A DNA stretch of 64,000 nt from Girardinichthys multiradiatus. Lineage: Eukaryota > Chordata > Actinopteri > Cyprinodontiformes > Goodeidae. The notes below the pieces were generated by a model, which worked only from the letters and a program-made list of their open reading frames with translations, made no database searches and was not told the origin of the DNA. Shown here piece by piece: positions 1 through 13,005 of the stretch. The position numbers were made by a program, and so were the translations under genes. Location of the stretch: positions 11,280,125 to 11,344,124 of the forward strand of contig NC_061801.1 in NCBI RefSeq assembly GCF_021462225.1. The letters are read 5' to 3'. The first letter of the stretch is position 1. Each line of letters begins with the position of its first letter.

Positions 1-952
1 GCAATTCTTTGGTCTAAACTCCTTGTTAGAGTAGCTCCACAGACTCCTCTTTCACCCCTGTTCTAAGGTGCGTCTGAGAGGAACTTGTTTTGGTGGTCTC
101 TTTAAAAGCTGCTGATGCACTTCACACGCCATCCCCCTCCAGGTCCATTTTTGTAGTTTGATAACAATTATATAGTGCCGCAGAAAAAAGACAAAAACTG
201 GCAAAAACAATGCAGAACTGTTTCTGTAATAATAATAAGTACGATTATGTCTTCAAGGAGCTAAAAGCAGCACACAGCACTAACATAAGCAGAAGGCACG
301 ATGCTACTGCTACAAAAACAATGGCCAGGACATCATATCAACACACAATAAACTAATGTCTAAAATTAAGTTTGTTGTTATTTTAGCGTTATTTGCAGCT
401 TACCGCTTTCAGTTGTTTCCATAGAGGGAAATATACAATGCCATATCCAGGCACTTTGAAGAGGTTCTTATGCTGGGGGACGGTGTAATGAATTGTGTGG
501 GTTAATACACCCAACAACCAAAGATTTAGGCTTATCCACTTGCAGCTTCAGCATGCTTAAGCTTGGACTACAAAACTGCAGCGAGAAATAAAAATGGCAG
601 ATATGCGAAACTGATCAGCCAAAAGTCCATGACCTTGTTTTGCTGTTCTGCAGCAAATACTGTGACATAACAGTTGGAAAAACATAATAGAGGACAGAGA
701 AAACTGAACGGGTTAAATTAATGACCCAAACAGAATATAAAGATATAGACCTAGAGTCACCTAGAGAGACTAAATTGCACTTTTCTGCACTCCTCCAAAT
801 TCGAAATACACAACAAAATGTATTTAAAGGCTAAAAAAGTGGATTTTGCATGATATGTGTCCTTTAATGTTGTTCTATAGGAAGGTATATCTCTATTCTA
901 GTCCTGAGTCACTAGTAGGTTTTCTACCATCTTCTGCTAAACTCTCACTAGC
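1..952. other. Intergenic, nothing recognised
   Basis: AT-rich DNA with frequent stops in all frames. No exon with splice signals and no repeat family that I recognise. Confidence 0.5.
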
Positions 953-1050
953 ATTTTTGTCCCTGCTGAACTAAAGGATCCGCACATATATTGTTGCCAC
1001 CACCATGTTTTACCATGAGGATGGTGTTTGTGGAGGGAAGTGCAGTGTTT
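953..1050 (-). mobile_element. Tc1/mariner fragment
   Basis: A short antisense piece of a Tc1-like transposase gene. It contains the run that on the minus strand reads like the 'KHGGGS' region of fish Tc1 elements (plus strand: caccaccatg near 1000), followed by the familiar stretch that covers the preceding codons. It is too short and broken to be functional. Confidence 0.55.
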
Positions 1051-1065
1051 AGCACTTTACTGATT

Positions 1066-1615
1066 CAACCCCAATTTAAGTGATGTGTAAAACATAAATA
1101 AAAACAGAATACAATAATTTGCAAATCCTGTCCAACATATATGCAATTGAATAAACTACAAAGACACGATATTTAATGTTCAAACTGATAAACTTAATTG
1201 TTTTTTTGCAAATATTCACTCATTTTGAATTTTATGCTTGCAACACAAAAAGTCTGGGACAGGAGGAACAAAAGACTGGGAAAGTTGAGAAATGCTCCAA
1301 AAACACCCATTTAGAACATATCACAGGTGAACAGGTCAATTGGAAACAGGTGAGGGTCATGATTGGGTATGAAAGGAGCATCCCCGAAAGATCCAGTTGT
1401 TTACAAGCAAGGACGGGGTGAGGTTCACCACTGCAAACAACTGCCTGAGCTTATAGTCCAACAGTTTAAGACCAATGTTTCTCAATGTACAATTGTAAGG
1501 AGTCTAGTAATTTCATCATCTACAGTCTATCATCATAAGATTCAGAGAATCTCTGCACGCAAGCAGCAAGGCCAACAAACAACATTAAATCACCATGACC
1601 TTTGACCCCTCAGTT
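1066..1615 (+). mobile_element. 5' part of a Tc1-like DNA transposon
   Basis: It starts with the terminal-repeat motif caaccccaatt at 1066 and runs through the subterminal region into the N-terminal transposase codons. A frame around 1363-1605 keeps the helix-turn-helix region, including a stretch resembling 'QQFKTNVSQCTIVRSLVIS'. Similarity to the family stops near 1610, so the DDE catalytic part and the right terminal repeat are missing. It is a truncated relic. Confidence 0.65.
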
Positions 1616-3706
1616 GGGGTCAAAAGCAATTTCCTTTTCTACATCCTTCTGCAAGGCACTGTATGACACCTCGAAACTGCCCATTTCTTACCAGATGTGA
1701 CTTTGAGCAGAAGTTATCACCGCCTCTGGCAGTGAGCTGAGTGACGCTGGGGAGGAAAATAACTGAGTCAACATCCTGTATGGATATGAATAACAGACAG
1801 CAATTGGGAGCTAAATAGCAGGGCACCGTGCAGGGGAAGATGAGCGATACCTCACAGATATCAGGCCTAATCTGTATTTATGATGCTGCGGAAAATCACG
1901 GCATTATTTCACCTTCCAAAGCTTGGCGCACGTCTCAAGCTGGAGGGGAAACTGTCCTACTTGCAGAAATCCGAGGTCAGTGCAGAAAATATTTCATGGG
2001 TGTTGTCAGACCGCTCAGCACTCTGTGAATAATGCCTCAACATGACACTGTAATGCTTGTTCAGGTGAAAAATGGTTCTCTCTGCAACTTTCTGGGCCAG
2101 CAGTAACAATATTCCATCCTGTGGTGGGGGTGTGTGTGAAAAATGGCACTACTTCTCATTCATGTATTCATCCTGCAGAGATAAATTAGACCCCAGACAT
2201 TTCAATCTAACTTCCTAAATAGAGCACTTCGTCATCACTAACAAATGGGGGGGGGGGGGGGGGGGGGGTCTGATCGGGTGATCAGGAGAGTATTTCTTGA
2301 TTGTTTACATTCTGTGTGGTCATTTGAATTAGTCATCAGTTTAACTCGGGCCAATCCCTGAACTCTAAATGAAGGCAAAGCGCAGCTTTAATTTTAAATC
2401 ATTCCTCATCTTCTTCAACGTTCTGGTTGAGCAGCAACATGGAGTGCATCCTTTATCTTGAGCTCAGATGCAGAACATAAAAAAGAGCAGCTGGAAAAAA
2501 ATCATTTGTTTGAAGTGACAAGGCTGATAGGCGTTGATTTACTTATGCAATAATGGCCTTTTAATTGAGCTCTTCCGCCCTTTGTAACATCAAAGCTTGA
2601 CACGGGGTTTGACAGCAGCACTTTTTCTCACCGCCCCATCCCCCTGTGACTGACAGGCGCAATATGGTCGCCCTCGCCCCAACTCAGCATCCTGCAACTG
2701 TCACGAATCTTGAAACTAGACACCTGTGCCTGTGGGACAAGCTCTGAGTTCAACAGAATTTGAAATTAAAGAGCTTATGCAGTCAAGAAATTGATGCGTA
2801 ACTGCAGGGCAGTTTGATTTTATGTGGCTCTACATCCTTCATACCGCGCAACGTGCACGCCGCTGGTTTGATTTATTCCCAAAGACAGAAATACAAATAA
2901 AGAAAGCAATCTCATTTACCAGCTCCCAGTGTTGCCACAGTGCGTTAAACCACAAGTCAAGTGTTATGACAGGCCCTGTCTGCGTGGCTGCCATGTCTTG
3001 AGGGGGAGTGTAGGGGGCACACTGCGTTTGCTGAGCGATGACAGATGTGGGACGAGCGCTGTAATGCATCTCTCATCTGTAATGGTGTGTTTTGGGCTGA
3101 GCTTGTTGCTGCTGACCGGTGATTATGCGGCTCCGAGGAGCACAGAGGAGCATGGCCTATGTTTGGCTCAGCTCACATTTGGGTTTCTAAATGGAGCATG
3201 GATTTGCTTCTGACATTTATGAATGATGTTTGTGCTGTGGGTTAGGTAAATAAAGTCATCAAAATTTAAGGCATGTGGGGGCCATAGAGCCGCCTTCCTC
3301 CCATTCCTTCATCTTTCTCCCCTCCCCATTGTTGCTATTTCGAAACAACCTGCAGGGTTTTCTATCAAAGTAACTCATTGAACCGAGCGAATCAATGTGT
3401 GACACAGGTCCACTTCTCTGTTACAGCTAACTGCTTTTTCTTTGATTTTATAGACAGCTTTGGGATTAATGGGGATCTAGGTTCACAGCAATTGACTCCT
3501 GTTTCCTCTTCCTTCTCCTTATTAGCGCAAGGAATTTGTACCCGTTATTAAACGACTAAGAGGACACAGAGAAAGCACTCAGCAGACCACAACATCACGG
3601 ATAATGTTACAATATATATAATATTTTAACAGTTTTAGGAAGAAAAGTTTCTAGTTTTATGTCATTGGCCACATGCTGCTGCCCCTGGTAAAGCTGCTCT
3701 ATATCT
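1616..3706. other. Intergenic, candidate regulatory DNA
   Basis: No exon is visible. A run of 22 G lies at 2247-2268. The part from about 2370 to 3560 has no recognisable repeats and contains homeodomain-like TAAT cores such as ttttaattgagc near 2570. A short frame at 2929-3213 lacks any recognisable domain and is probably chance. Assignment as regulatory DNA is inference from low repeat content and proximity to znf703. Confidence 0.3.
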
Positions 3707-4130
3707 GCAAAGTTATTGGATCACCCCTCCAAATAATTGAGTTCAGATGTTCTTCTATGGCCACAGTTGTACACAATCCAGCAAGTAGGGATGGAGACTG
3801 CTTCTGCAAACATTGTGAAAGAATGAGCTCAGTGAATTCCACCAAGGTACCATGGTAGGCTGCCACCTCTGCAAAAAACTGCAGACATGAAGTTTCCTTG
3901 CTCCTAAATATTCCACAGTCAGCTGTTAGTTTGGTGCAGAGGGGATTACAGTGTGGGGCTGTTTTTTCGAGAGTCGGCCTCAGCCCCTTGAATTCCAGTC
4001 AAGCAAACTAGTAATGCTTCAGCATGCCAAGACATTAAGGACATTTGCTCCTGACCCTGTGGGACCAGTTTAAGGATGGCATTTTCCTGCTCCTGCACAA
4101 GCAAGGTCTATGAAAACATGGAGTAGTGAC
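3707..4130 (+). mobile_element. Internally deleted Tc1-like relic
   Basis: Its left part (about 3707-3930) matches the 5' end of a common fish Tc1 family, including the first transposase codons. It then jumps at about 3930 to the central part of the same gene, with the 'GCFFESASAP' type region from about 3955 to 4100. The missing middle and many stops show a dead, deleted copy. Confidence 0.6.
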
Positions 4131-4439
4131 TTTTTCGGTCAGCTTTTTCATGTCATGGGGAATTCCTGCTGTTTACATGCCCAGGTGTAAAATGCTGTGA
4201 ATCCTGGAATCTGGAGTTGTTTAACCAGTTCCTTTGTACTCAGGTCATGCAGCCAGGCACTTGGTGCAGTCATACACTAGGGCATGTGAAGTTACAAGTA
4301 AGAAAATGGGAACCAGTCCTTATCTACATGCCAGCTGGTTGTTTTCTGTAGTAACATCACAAATGTAAACATTTGACATTTGCTTTTTGCAATTTGTTCA
4401 GATGAGGCTAACATTGATTTTATAAGTGAAAAAAACTTT

Positions 4440-4880
4440 AGGTAGGTTTGATGTGAAACAAAGGATAAAAAAGTTCCTCATGCCCATTGTTGAGAATGGT
4501 GGAAGATCTGTGATGCCTGTGATAAGAAGCCCAGAGAACCTGGGAATCTTATTAGAGATTGTGGTAAAACTGACTACTTAAAATAAGATTTTAAATTAAG
4601 AATTTGGGTCGACATTAGGTCTTTCAGCAGGAAAATGATCCAAAACATACAGCCAAATAGACCCAGAAGCCGTTTATTAGGCACAAAATCAACCTTCTGC
4701 CATGGACGTCAGGTCAAGACGTATATCCTGTCCAAACCCTGGGTGAGCTGAAATGAAAAGAGCATACAAGAGGACTCTGTGTTATGCAGACAGAATGGGC
4801 AAAAATGATTGGTCAAAAAACCCTCTGGGAGAACAAAGTGCTACTGGCAAAAACCAGTTTTACAAAGAATTGAGAGCATG
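4440..4880 (+). mobile_element. Tc1-like transposase relic
   Basis: Degraded transposase sequence in sense orientation. The region around 4620-4660 reads as '[12 protein letters not shown]', the conserved box containing the second catalytic Asp of Tc1 elements. Stops and frame changes follow, and the end near 4870 resembles the usual 'TKY' C-terminus. Confidence 0.65.
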
Positions 4881-6094
4881 GGTATACGTCATTTAATCGT
4901 GCAAGTTCTAATGATTCCTTTTAAAACCCTGACGTTTTACTTCAAGGTGATTATTTTAATACTGACAGGGTAGAATTCACCATGATGTTAATGAGCTCGC
5001 CTTTCCTTTTTCTAAGGAAACCTGCAGCAATGCCCTTTGGAATTTCCAAGCTGCTCTTAAAATTTGCTACCTCTGTTTTGCAATTAAAACTTAATGGAAC
5101 AATAAAATGTCACTGCAAGAACAGCTGGATCAATATTCATTGCCCACCATAAAAAAAAGAATCAATGTAATAAAAGTAAGTGAGTGTTAGTTGCTGACTT
5201 TATTCTTAATTGTATTTTCTACTAGAAACGTCCAAAAACCATCAGTCACAATGTTAGTTGGGTCTTTCTAACCCATGTAGGTAATAAAATACATGAATAA
5301 GATCACCAGATAAATACCTTGACACATGTGAGAAGCCTGACATCCATTTTAGAACTGTTGCAAACATAAAGGAAGATAGATGGTAAATTATTACATGGAA
5401 TAAGGGAGCAATGGGAAGGTTGGTTTTGTGCCTCCAGGGCTCCGCAGTCACAATCAATTTCCCTAAAAAACGTCAAGTAAAGGTCCTCTAGATTGCTAAC
5501 ATTGCCTTAGGGGTGCATGTCAAACAGCCGCTTTAAAAGATCGAATGTCAAATCTTGGAATATATGCTTGGCTTAGATAAAAACAATCCAACCCAGCTGG
5601 TTTCATAGTAAAAGGTGAAACAGAATAAGTACCTAAGAAGTCCAAGAATGGCACAAGTTAACAGTTTGTCAGTGTTTCAAAAAAACCTAAAGACAGTTTT
5701 GTAAAGTCACAAGCAAAACTCGAAAACAGACTGTAATACCTTTTGGCTAAAATATCAGCTGTGTGCAGCATATTTTAATCACATTAGCTTTGGGCTGAAC
5801 AGTCAAAGATGAGAATGCTCAAAAAAAGTTATGTTCACTAAAAAAGCACCAGTGTCCTTGCAAGCCATGTTGCCCAAGCAGCTCACATGTTAGTTTTTAC
5901 GCTTGGCTGTACTTAGTCACAGATGGTTTTTCCTTTAACATTTAGGACAGAAAGAACATCAAGGATGATGGATATGTTTGGGTGATCAGTTTGGTCTTCC
6001 AAACATCTATACAGTGCAAATATGAAAGTTCTCCTAAAGGCAAAAGCAGAAGAGGTTTCTCTATAAGAAACCTGTAAAAGTCTTGTAATGGTCT
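4881..6094. other. Intergenic, nothing recognised
   Basis: AT-rich, no open frame with recognisable protein and no clear repeat. Confidence 0.4.
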
Positions 6095-7221
6095 AAGCAA
6101 AGTGCTGCCCAGTGCTATTAGGGAACACTAGTGAATGAACAGCGTCATGACAAGCAAAGAACCCTGCAAATACGTCAGAGATAAAGTTGCGGATAAATTT
6201 AGAGCAGTGTTAAAACAATATTTAAAGCTTTAAATTTCTCTGAAGCACTCCATGATCCAAAAATGGAAAGAGCATGGCGCAACTGCAAACCTATGAGGTC
6301 ACCTAAACTGATAGGTTGGGTAAGAAGATCATAAATCTAGAAAGGAGCTAAGAGACACAAGGTAACTCTGGTGGAGCTGCACAGGTCCAAAGATCTTGTG
6401 CTAGGATATGTTGGCAAAAAATGATATCTGGCCTTTATTGAAGAGGGGCAAGAAAAAAGTTATTGTTGAAAGCAAGTCATAGTGTTCCTTTTTGCAGTTT
6501 ACCACAAGCCATGTAGGGAACACAGCAAACATGGAAGAAGATACTTTGGTCAAATAAGGTCAAAACTAAATGTTCTATTTAACAAGCTGCATTCTGTGTA
6601 TGATGAAATCAGTGCACATTACCCTGAACACACATGGTGGTGGCACTGTCATGTTGTGAGAGGGCTTTTCTTCAGTAGGGACAGGTAAGCTGCTCAGAGT
6701 TGATGGGAAAATGGAAATAGCCTTATAGAGGGGAATCTTGGAAGAAAACCTGTTAGAGGGTGCAAAAGAGTTGAAACTGGGGCAGATGCTCACCTTCCAG
6801 CAGGACAATGACCCTTTATATACAGGCAGATCTTTAATGGATTGCTTAAGATGAAGGCATATTTAGGTTATAGAATGGCCAATCCAGTCCAAACCTAAAT
6901 CCAAATGAGAATCTGTTAGAAGACTTGAAAACTGATGCTCTCCATCCAGTCTGATTTCTTGAACTGTTCTGCAAGAAAGAATGGGCAAAAACCTCACCCT
7001 CCAGATGTGTCTGGACTTTCAGCTGTAATTGCAGTGAAAGGTGGTTCTACAAAGTATTGACTATTGAAATATGTTAGAAACCATGTAGCCTTTTTCATCC
7101 ACTTCACAACTACTGGTCATATTGTGTTGGTCTATCACATAATATGAAAAAAATATATATTAAAGTTTGTGGTTGTAGTATAATGAAATTTGTAGTGAGA
7201 GTACTTTTGCAAGTCACTGTG
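6095..7221 (+). mobile_element. Degenerate Tc1 copy, nearly full coding span
   Basis: Transposase-derived sequence runs in order from an N-terminal segment (about 6160-6300) through the central region (6480-6680) to the box reading 'TFQQDNDPLY' at about 6790-6820 and the C-terminal 'VIAVKGGSTKY' region near 7025-7060. It ends with the usual AT-rich terminal segment at about 7221. Many indels and stops are present, so it is not functional. Confidence 0.7.
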
Positions 7222-7954
7222 AATAATGATGTGAATTAAAGGTGGTACAGACATTTCATTGACAAATAGAAAAATATTTGATGTTAAGTTATTTTAAATT
7301 TACAAATTGAATGCCTTTTAAATCAATAGGACAGATAATTCTTGCTGCTGCAGTGTTTTTACTACAGAATACATCACCATCAGCAGGCACCTGTGACTAT
7401 GTCATAAAATCCTCTGGAAACAAGCCAAATCCTTAAGAATGTGAAAAAGCATCTTTGATGTCAGATGAAGTTTCACTGAGCCAATCTGATTGCAGGATGG
7501 CATCCTCTGGCAGCCTGATCTCCCTGGATTCCACTCACATAACATGCAAAATACCTCTGTGCTGTGTGCGTGTGTGTGCCTGCAAAAGGGCTGCTTTGAT
7601 TTCGGTTTTCGGAGGAAGACTGATCCGACAGGTGAACACACATCATCATTAAACAAATCTCAAGAGCTAAGAAGATCAGGATAGTATTCAAATTAATTAG
7701 CTTTTGCAATTATTTTGAATGATATATTTGCAAGCTAGTGTGATTAAGAATGTGCGATAATAATTTGAACTTTGAAGCTTTTAATTTTTGGCCACATTAT
7801 CACCACAAACCTCTATGGAGAGCCGTTTAATTCAAAATTGAATAAATAAGTATATTTTCTTAGGATTTTATTTGATAGATCAATACAAAGTGGTCTTTAT
7901 TTATAAGGCGGAAAACAAATCATACATGGGTTTACATTTTTTTTTTAGGAAAAA
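7222..7954. other. Intergenic, nothing recognised
   Basis: Overlapping short frames on both strands at 7402-7709 give no recognisable protein. A short GT-rich stretch lies near 7560-7580. Confidence 0.4.
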
Positions 7955-8790
7955 CAATCTGAAGAGTTTGGCCTGCGTAAGCATGCTGCCAACCTGAATG
8001 CATAGGCAGCATTTATGAACATATTTTTTAACTCTTGCTCTAGATTGTCAATTAGATATAGATCTGGACTTTGACTAGGCTATCCCACTTTGATGAAACC
8101 GTTCTCCTGCCAGGAGCACAATCTTCACCCCAGTCTCAAGTCTGGTGGAGCCTCTAGTAGGTTTTCTGGGATTGTCCTGCATTTAGTTTGATCTATTTTC
8201 CCATCAACTGTGACCAGCTTGCCTGTCCCTGCTGAAGAAAAGCCTCCTCACAGCTTGATGTTGCCGCCACCAGGTTTCACAGGAGGGAGAGTGTATTCAG
8301 AGAGATGTAGTGTTTGTTTTTCTGCGTATATGTTGTTTTGCACATGAGCCAAAAAAGTTTATTTAGGTCTCATCAGAACAGTTTGCTGTATTTGCTACAA
8401 ATCTTTTGGCTAATTTCAAATGGAATGTCTTAGGTCTTTCTTTCTTTCAACAAATGACTTTTCACCTGCCAGTCTTAAATGAAGGCTGGATTTGTGGACG
8501 TCACAACTAATAGTTGCTGTGTCAACAGACTCTCCAACCTGAGCTGTGGATCTTTGGAGCACCTCCAGAGCTACCATGGAACTCTGGACTGCTTCCTTAG
8601 CCCTTTTCATCCTTTCCTTTTCTACAGATGGTGTTGAAGTCAACCCATTAATATTACCCTGGAAGGTAGTCATAACTGCTTTGAAGTGTGACGTGGTCTC
8701 TAAAGCAAAACAAAGACATCTGCTGCAACACAAGTCAGCTGTGCTCAAACATCAGAGGCCCTCCATGATCTTCCAAAGTCCTAAATATGT
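7955..8790 (-). mobile_element. Antisense Tc1 relic, first part
   Basis: Matches the antisense of a common fish Tc1 transposase: the region at 8205-8300 is the antisense of the 'SSAGTGKLV' and 'KPGGGNIKL' type stretches, and 8410-8640 covers the more N-terminal codons. Stops and indels are frequent. A matching terminal segment lies at 10118-10463, suggesting one element interrupted by later insertions. Confidence 0.65.
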
Positions 8791-9523
8791 TGATCAACAT
8801 AATCTGATAAATATAATGTTGAGGAGGGTGATCAACAACTTGTATTTAAAGAACTAAATCAGGCATCACCAAATGGCGGACATCGGTCATAATCCAGTTC
8901 AAGTGATGGTTCTGTCCGAACCTGTGCCCAATCTGATAAATTCACAAAAATACATCATTTTAGTGGAAAATTTTTCCTGACAGTGACCGTGATAGACAAC
9001 TAAAGTGCAAAGCCAAGCAGAAAGACAGGCAGTGGGTTTTGTGGGTCAACTCTACTCAAGGTATTACAGCAAGAGCATCACTCGTTGAACCAATCAAATC
9101 TTTTGTTTTCTCTGCACGGGCAGCGCAGTGAGCATGCCAGAGCAGGATGGAAGAGGCAGTGGTCCACTAAGTGAAAAGGTGAACATACTTATGGGTAGGT
9201 AAGTCACAAAAAGACAAAAGCTGAACTTCGATTCGGACCTTTTACTAGGAGGAAATTTTAGGAACTGGAACTTAGTAGTTTTAATTGAATACCCCTGCAC
9301 TAAATGAACTTGGTGCATGAGGACCAGTCCTGTGAGGAAACTGTTCGGGAGGAATGGTGCAAGTTGTAAGTTTTTGGTTCCATAATCCTGGCTGCATGCT
9401 CTACAACCACAATCGTGATCTTGCATAAATTGCAAGTACAAAGTACTTCACAGCTTTACCCCTGAGCTGTTTTGTGTTGAGGCTAAATTATGTAAAGATT
9501 TTAATTTCAATATAGCACTAGAT

Positions 9524-9760
9524 CAGGAGCGCCCAACTTCTGTCCCTGAGAACTACTGTCCTGGGGAGCTTACTATCTGCAACTTTTAGATGCATCCCTT
9601 CTCCAAGACACCTGAATCAAATGAATGGTTTGTTACCAGGCTTCTGCAGAGCTGAATGACATGCTGATAAGGAGGTTCAGCCATTTGATCCAGGTGTCTT
9701 GTAGAAGAGATGCATCTAGAAGTTGCAGGTTAGGAACTCTCGGGGACTTGGGCACCCCTG
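9524..9760. mobile_element. hAT-type MITE, 237 bp, with 8-bp target duplication
   Basis: The ends are caggagcgcccaac on the left and ggcacccctg on the right, which are inverted copies. They are flanked by cactagat (9516-9523) and cattagat (9761-9768), an 8-bp duplication with one mismatch. The inside is largely palindromic: tagatgcatccc near 9590 and the reverse near 9705. No coding capacity. This matches an abundant family of fish hAT MITEs. Confidence 0.8.
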
Positions 9761-10117
9761 CATTAGATATTAGTTCAGGTATAAAGCAAATTGGTGACAA
9801 AAGGCATAATTGGGCATAATGGTAATTGAACAAAATTTTCAATTTTTATTTATGATGCTATTGCTAAACAGGGCTTTGAAATTATATCACATCTGTTTCT
9901 GTACAATCCAGTCTGGTCTATCATCACAGTATTTTAGATACATCTTAATACTGTAAAACCACAACTTTCACAATCTCTAGATAGTAACAAAATGTTTCGA
10001 ACATGATCCCTGGTATGGTTCGTGTATGCATCTACAGGCATCTTGGCTGCATTAGAACCAGAAGCTGTTTACAAAAGTCTGACAATAGGGGTTATTAATA
10101 GGGTTGACAATCTTAAA

Positions 10118-10463
10118 GGGGTTAACAAACCTCTGAAACCTTCATAGAACAGCAGTATTTATACTGAGATTAAGTTACACACATGGTGAACCCTATTTGT
10201 TTTATTTTAGTGACTTCTTAGGTTTATTCATGGGTATTTGAGTAAATGGGGATTAGTATATATGCAAGCATTACTTTTCAGATTTCTATTTGCTAAGGGC
10301 AGTGAAAACCATGCATTATTTTCCTTTCACTTTACACTTATTTTCTACTTTGTACTGGTCTATTACATAAGATCTTTATAAAATACACTGAAGTTTGTAG
10401 TTGTAACCTGACATAATGTGGAGGTTCAAGAGGAACCTACTGAATTGTTCTGCAGGGCACTGT
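10118..10463 (-). mobile_element. Antisense Tc1 terminal segment
   Basis: This is the non-coding end of a Tc1 element of the same type as 7955-8790: the leader region at 10118-10190, AT-rich subterminal DNA, and the terminal motif tgcagggcactgta ending at about 10463. Confidence 0.6.
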
Positions 10464-11964
10464 ATCAGTTGTTAATGGGATTAACAGAATTTATTTTTGT
10501 TGAGATTTCATAAGAGTAGGGTAGAGAAGCAATGTTTGATAGACAAGTTATATTACATAGAAATTTAGAGATAGAAATTTATGCAAGTTATACTGCTATG
10601 TTCCTATTAACAAACCATTTTTCTCTCTTTCTTACACTCCATTAGATCAGTAGGCTATATGTTGATATTTCCCTAAACGATGGTGTGTAGCCTTTGCTTT
10701 ACTGGCAAACTTTATATGTTCCCATAACTCCTTAATAGTTCTCAGATCAAATCAATAAGGAGCATATTTAAGACTGATTATGAAAAAACATTAAAAACTA
10801 AGCTAGAAACATATTTTTCAATCAGCCATTGCAGTAATCATAAGCTAGCTTTGAGTTTGCTCTATTTAAGTAAATCTGTCTGGAAGAGACCAACAGAAGT
10901 CAACAGAATAGTTAATTCTTTGAAGAATAAATTGTAAACAAAGGAATAAAATGCAAATTTGCTTTTTTAAAATCATTATGCATAAGTAGATAAGGTGCTG
11001 CACAGTGGACCAGCTGTTAGCACTGTTGCCTTGCAGCAAGATGGTCCTTGGTTTTTCTGAAAACTGCAAAAAATAAGGTAGAGATTTTTAACTGGTCATT
11101 GTACCAGTAAGCTTACTTTGAGATAACACCAGTAAAACAAAAAAACAAAAAAGACATAACAGTTGGTTACATAGTCTAAGAGTCTAAAAGCGAATACCCA
11201 TTGATATCAACTTTTGCCAAAAACATCTGAGGGAAAAGCTAGCCTAGGTTTGGTGAACATCACATAGCTTCTTATTAATGTCTAGTATAAGGCTATACTA
11301 GATGGTTTGAAAGTACTTTCATGGTTTTTGCCTCAGTTTGGATAAAACAACTAAAACAAAACAAGTTGACTTGGATTGAGTTTTGACAGTATTTTAAAAG
11401 CCAGATCTGCTCAGACGTTGTTCAAAATATCATCTGCTCAGAACAAACAATAAGATGTTGTCATAGCAGGAGTGGTTCAGAACGTCTTACATTTAGTTTT
11501 ATTGTTTCTTTATGTGTAGATAGGGCAATAAAAGGAAACCTATCTCAAATTGAGCCACAATGGGAAACAGTGATCACTCACAGACACTTTGCCATTGCTT
11601 GTTAATGACCAACTTCAAGGCAAGTCGTGAAAATTTAAAGACAAGAGTTCCATTGTTTATTGTGGCCTCTTTCTTTGTGTTTGAACTTCCATGGTTTCTC
11701 ATGTGCTCCCCCTCTTTCCTTTCTCCCCCTACAGACCTTTCTCCAGCTATAATCCTTCAGCCTGAAGGAATCTACACCTGTCCACTGTGTTCCATTTAAA
11801 TGAGTTCCCAAATCACAACTTAGCAGTAAATAATATGCTGTAAAAATACCTCTGCCCTGTAGATTTCTCCTGTTTATGCTTTTTTGGTTGTACTTAAATC
11901 TTTCTTTCATTCTTGGACAAAGATAACATGACAAAATATAAAAGGCAATTTCTGAAATGATGAT
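10464..11964. repeat. Intergenic with a SINE fragment at about 10992-11070
   Basis: A decayed 5' head of the tRNA-derived SINE seen complete at 31625 lies near 10992-11070 (ttagcactgttgccttgcag). The remainder is AT-rich without recognisable genes. Confidence 0.5.
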
Positions 11965-12420
11965 TTCATTCATTAAGTAAAAAAGCTATCCAAACTTTGT
12001 CCTGTTTGAAAAAGTAACCCCGCCCCTCATTCTGATAACTGGCTGTGTCACCCTCAGCAGCAACAACTGCCAACAAGTGTTTGAGATAACTAAAAATGGG
12101 TCCTTTAAATCCCAGAGGAATCTTAGCCCACTCTTCTTTCCAGAATTTATCTATTTCAGTCGTAGTGAATGGTTTTGGAATACAAAAGGCCTGTTTAAGG
12201 CCATGCAGCAGTATCTCAATCAGTCTGGACTCCATAATTAATTTTTCATTCAGCTGTGACCTTGCTGTTCTGCTTTGGATTATCCTGTTGCATAACCCCA
12301 GTTCAGTTGAGCTTATGGTCATGAACTGATGGTTGGACAGTCTTCTGAAGGATTTTCTGCATGGTTTCATCAATTGCAAAGAGTCGTTCAGGTCCTGAAG
12401 CACCAAAGCAAGCAAAGTCC
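11965..12420 (-). mobile_element. Tc1-like transposase relic, C-terminal part
   Basis: A minus-strand open frame at 11966-12415 contains a C-terminal transposase stretch: 'FWKEEWAKIPLGFKG' followed by 'LLAVVAAEGDTASY' in the style of Tc1 C-termini. The catalytic 'DNDPKHT' box is not preserved. This is a decayed copy, not a host gene. Confidence 0.55.
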
Positions 12421-12422
12421 AT

Positions 12423-12527
12423 CACACTACACACAATCGTCAATATGTTGTCTAAAATGCTGAGCTAGTTTTACACACTACACACAATCGTCAATATGTT
12501 GTCTAAAATGCTGAGCTAGTTTTACAC
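12423..12527. repeat. Tandem duplication, 51-bp unit, two copies
   Basis: The sequence from 12423 repeats exactly with a 51-base offset up to 12527 (cacacaatcgtcaatatg appears at both offsets). Identity of the copies suggests a recent local duplication inside transposon-derived DNA. Confidence 0.9.
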
Positions 12528-12534
12528 TAGGTAT

Positions 12535-12925
12535 ATCAGGAAGTACACCTTCCAAAATTTCTATTTTGTTTTGTTACTCCCAAGTCTTGGGGGATAATCA
12601 AGAGTAGTCAGGAGTGTTTGCACCTTGGATCTCTCCCATGGTTGCCAGATTTGCCCAGAATGCAGTAAGTGAAGTCTGCAATGCTTTAGATGTTCTGGTT
12701 CCTAGTTCTTCTGTGACCTCCTGGGTGAGTCATCGATGTGCTCTTGGAGAACAATTCTATTTCCACATAGGGTCTGGCTGATTTAGATAAATATTTCCCC
12801 TTAATTAAATCATAATCTGGAAATAGTGTTTTGTCTTATGGTTATCATTATATGATGTTAGAATTTGTTTGATGATGAAAATTATGTAAATTCTGCAACA
12901 TAACAAAAATAGAAAAAAAATAACT
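12535..12925 (-). mobile_element. Tc1-like relic, N-terminal part
   Basis: Antisense of the N-terminal half of a Tc1 family transposase (the tttgcccagaatgcagtaa region near 12650 and the antisense of the DNA-binding part near 12720), then terminal AT-rich sequence. It probably belongs with 11965-12420 as one decayed element. Confidence 0.5.
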
Positions 12926-13005
12926 TTTTTACAGCTATGGTGAATTTAACAATCCTCTGCATATTTGTTCATGTATTTTCTTATTTTTTTATTGTATTGT
13001 TTGGA

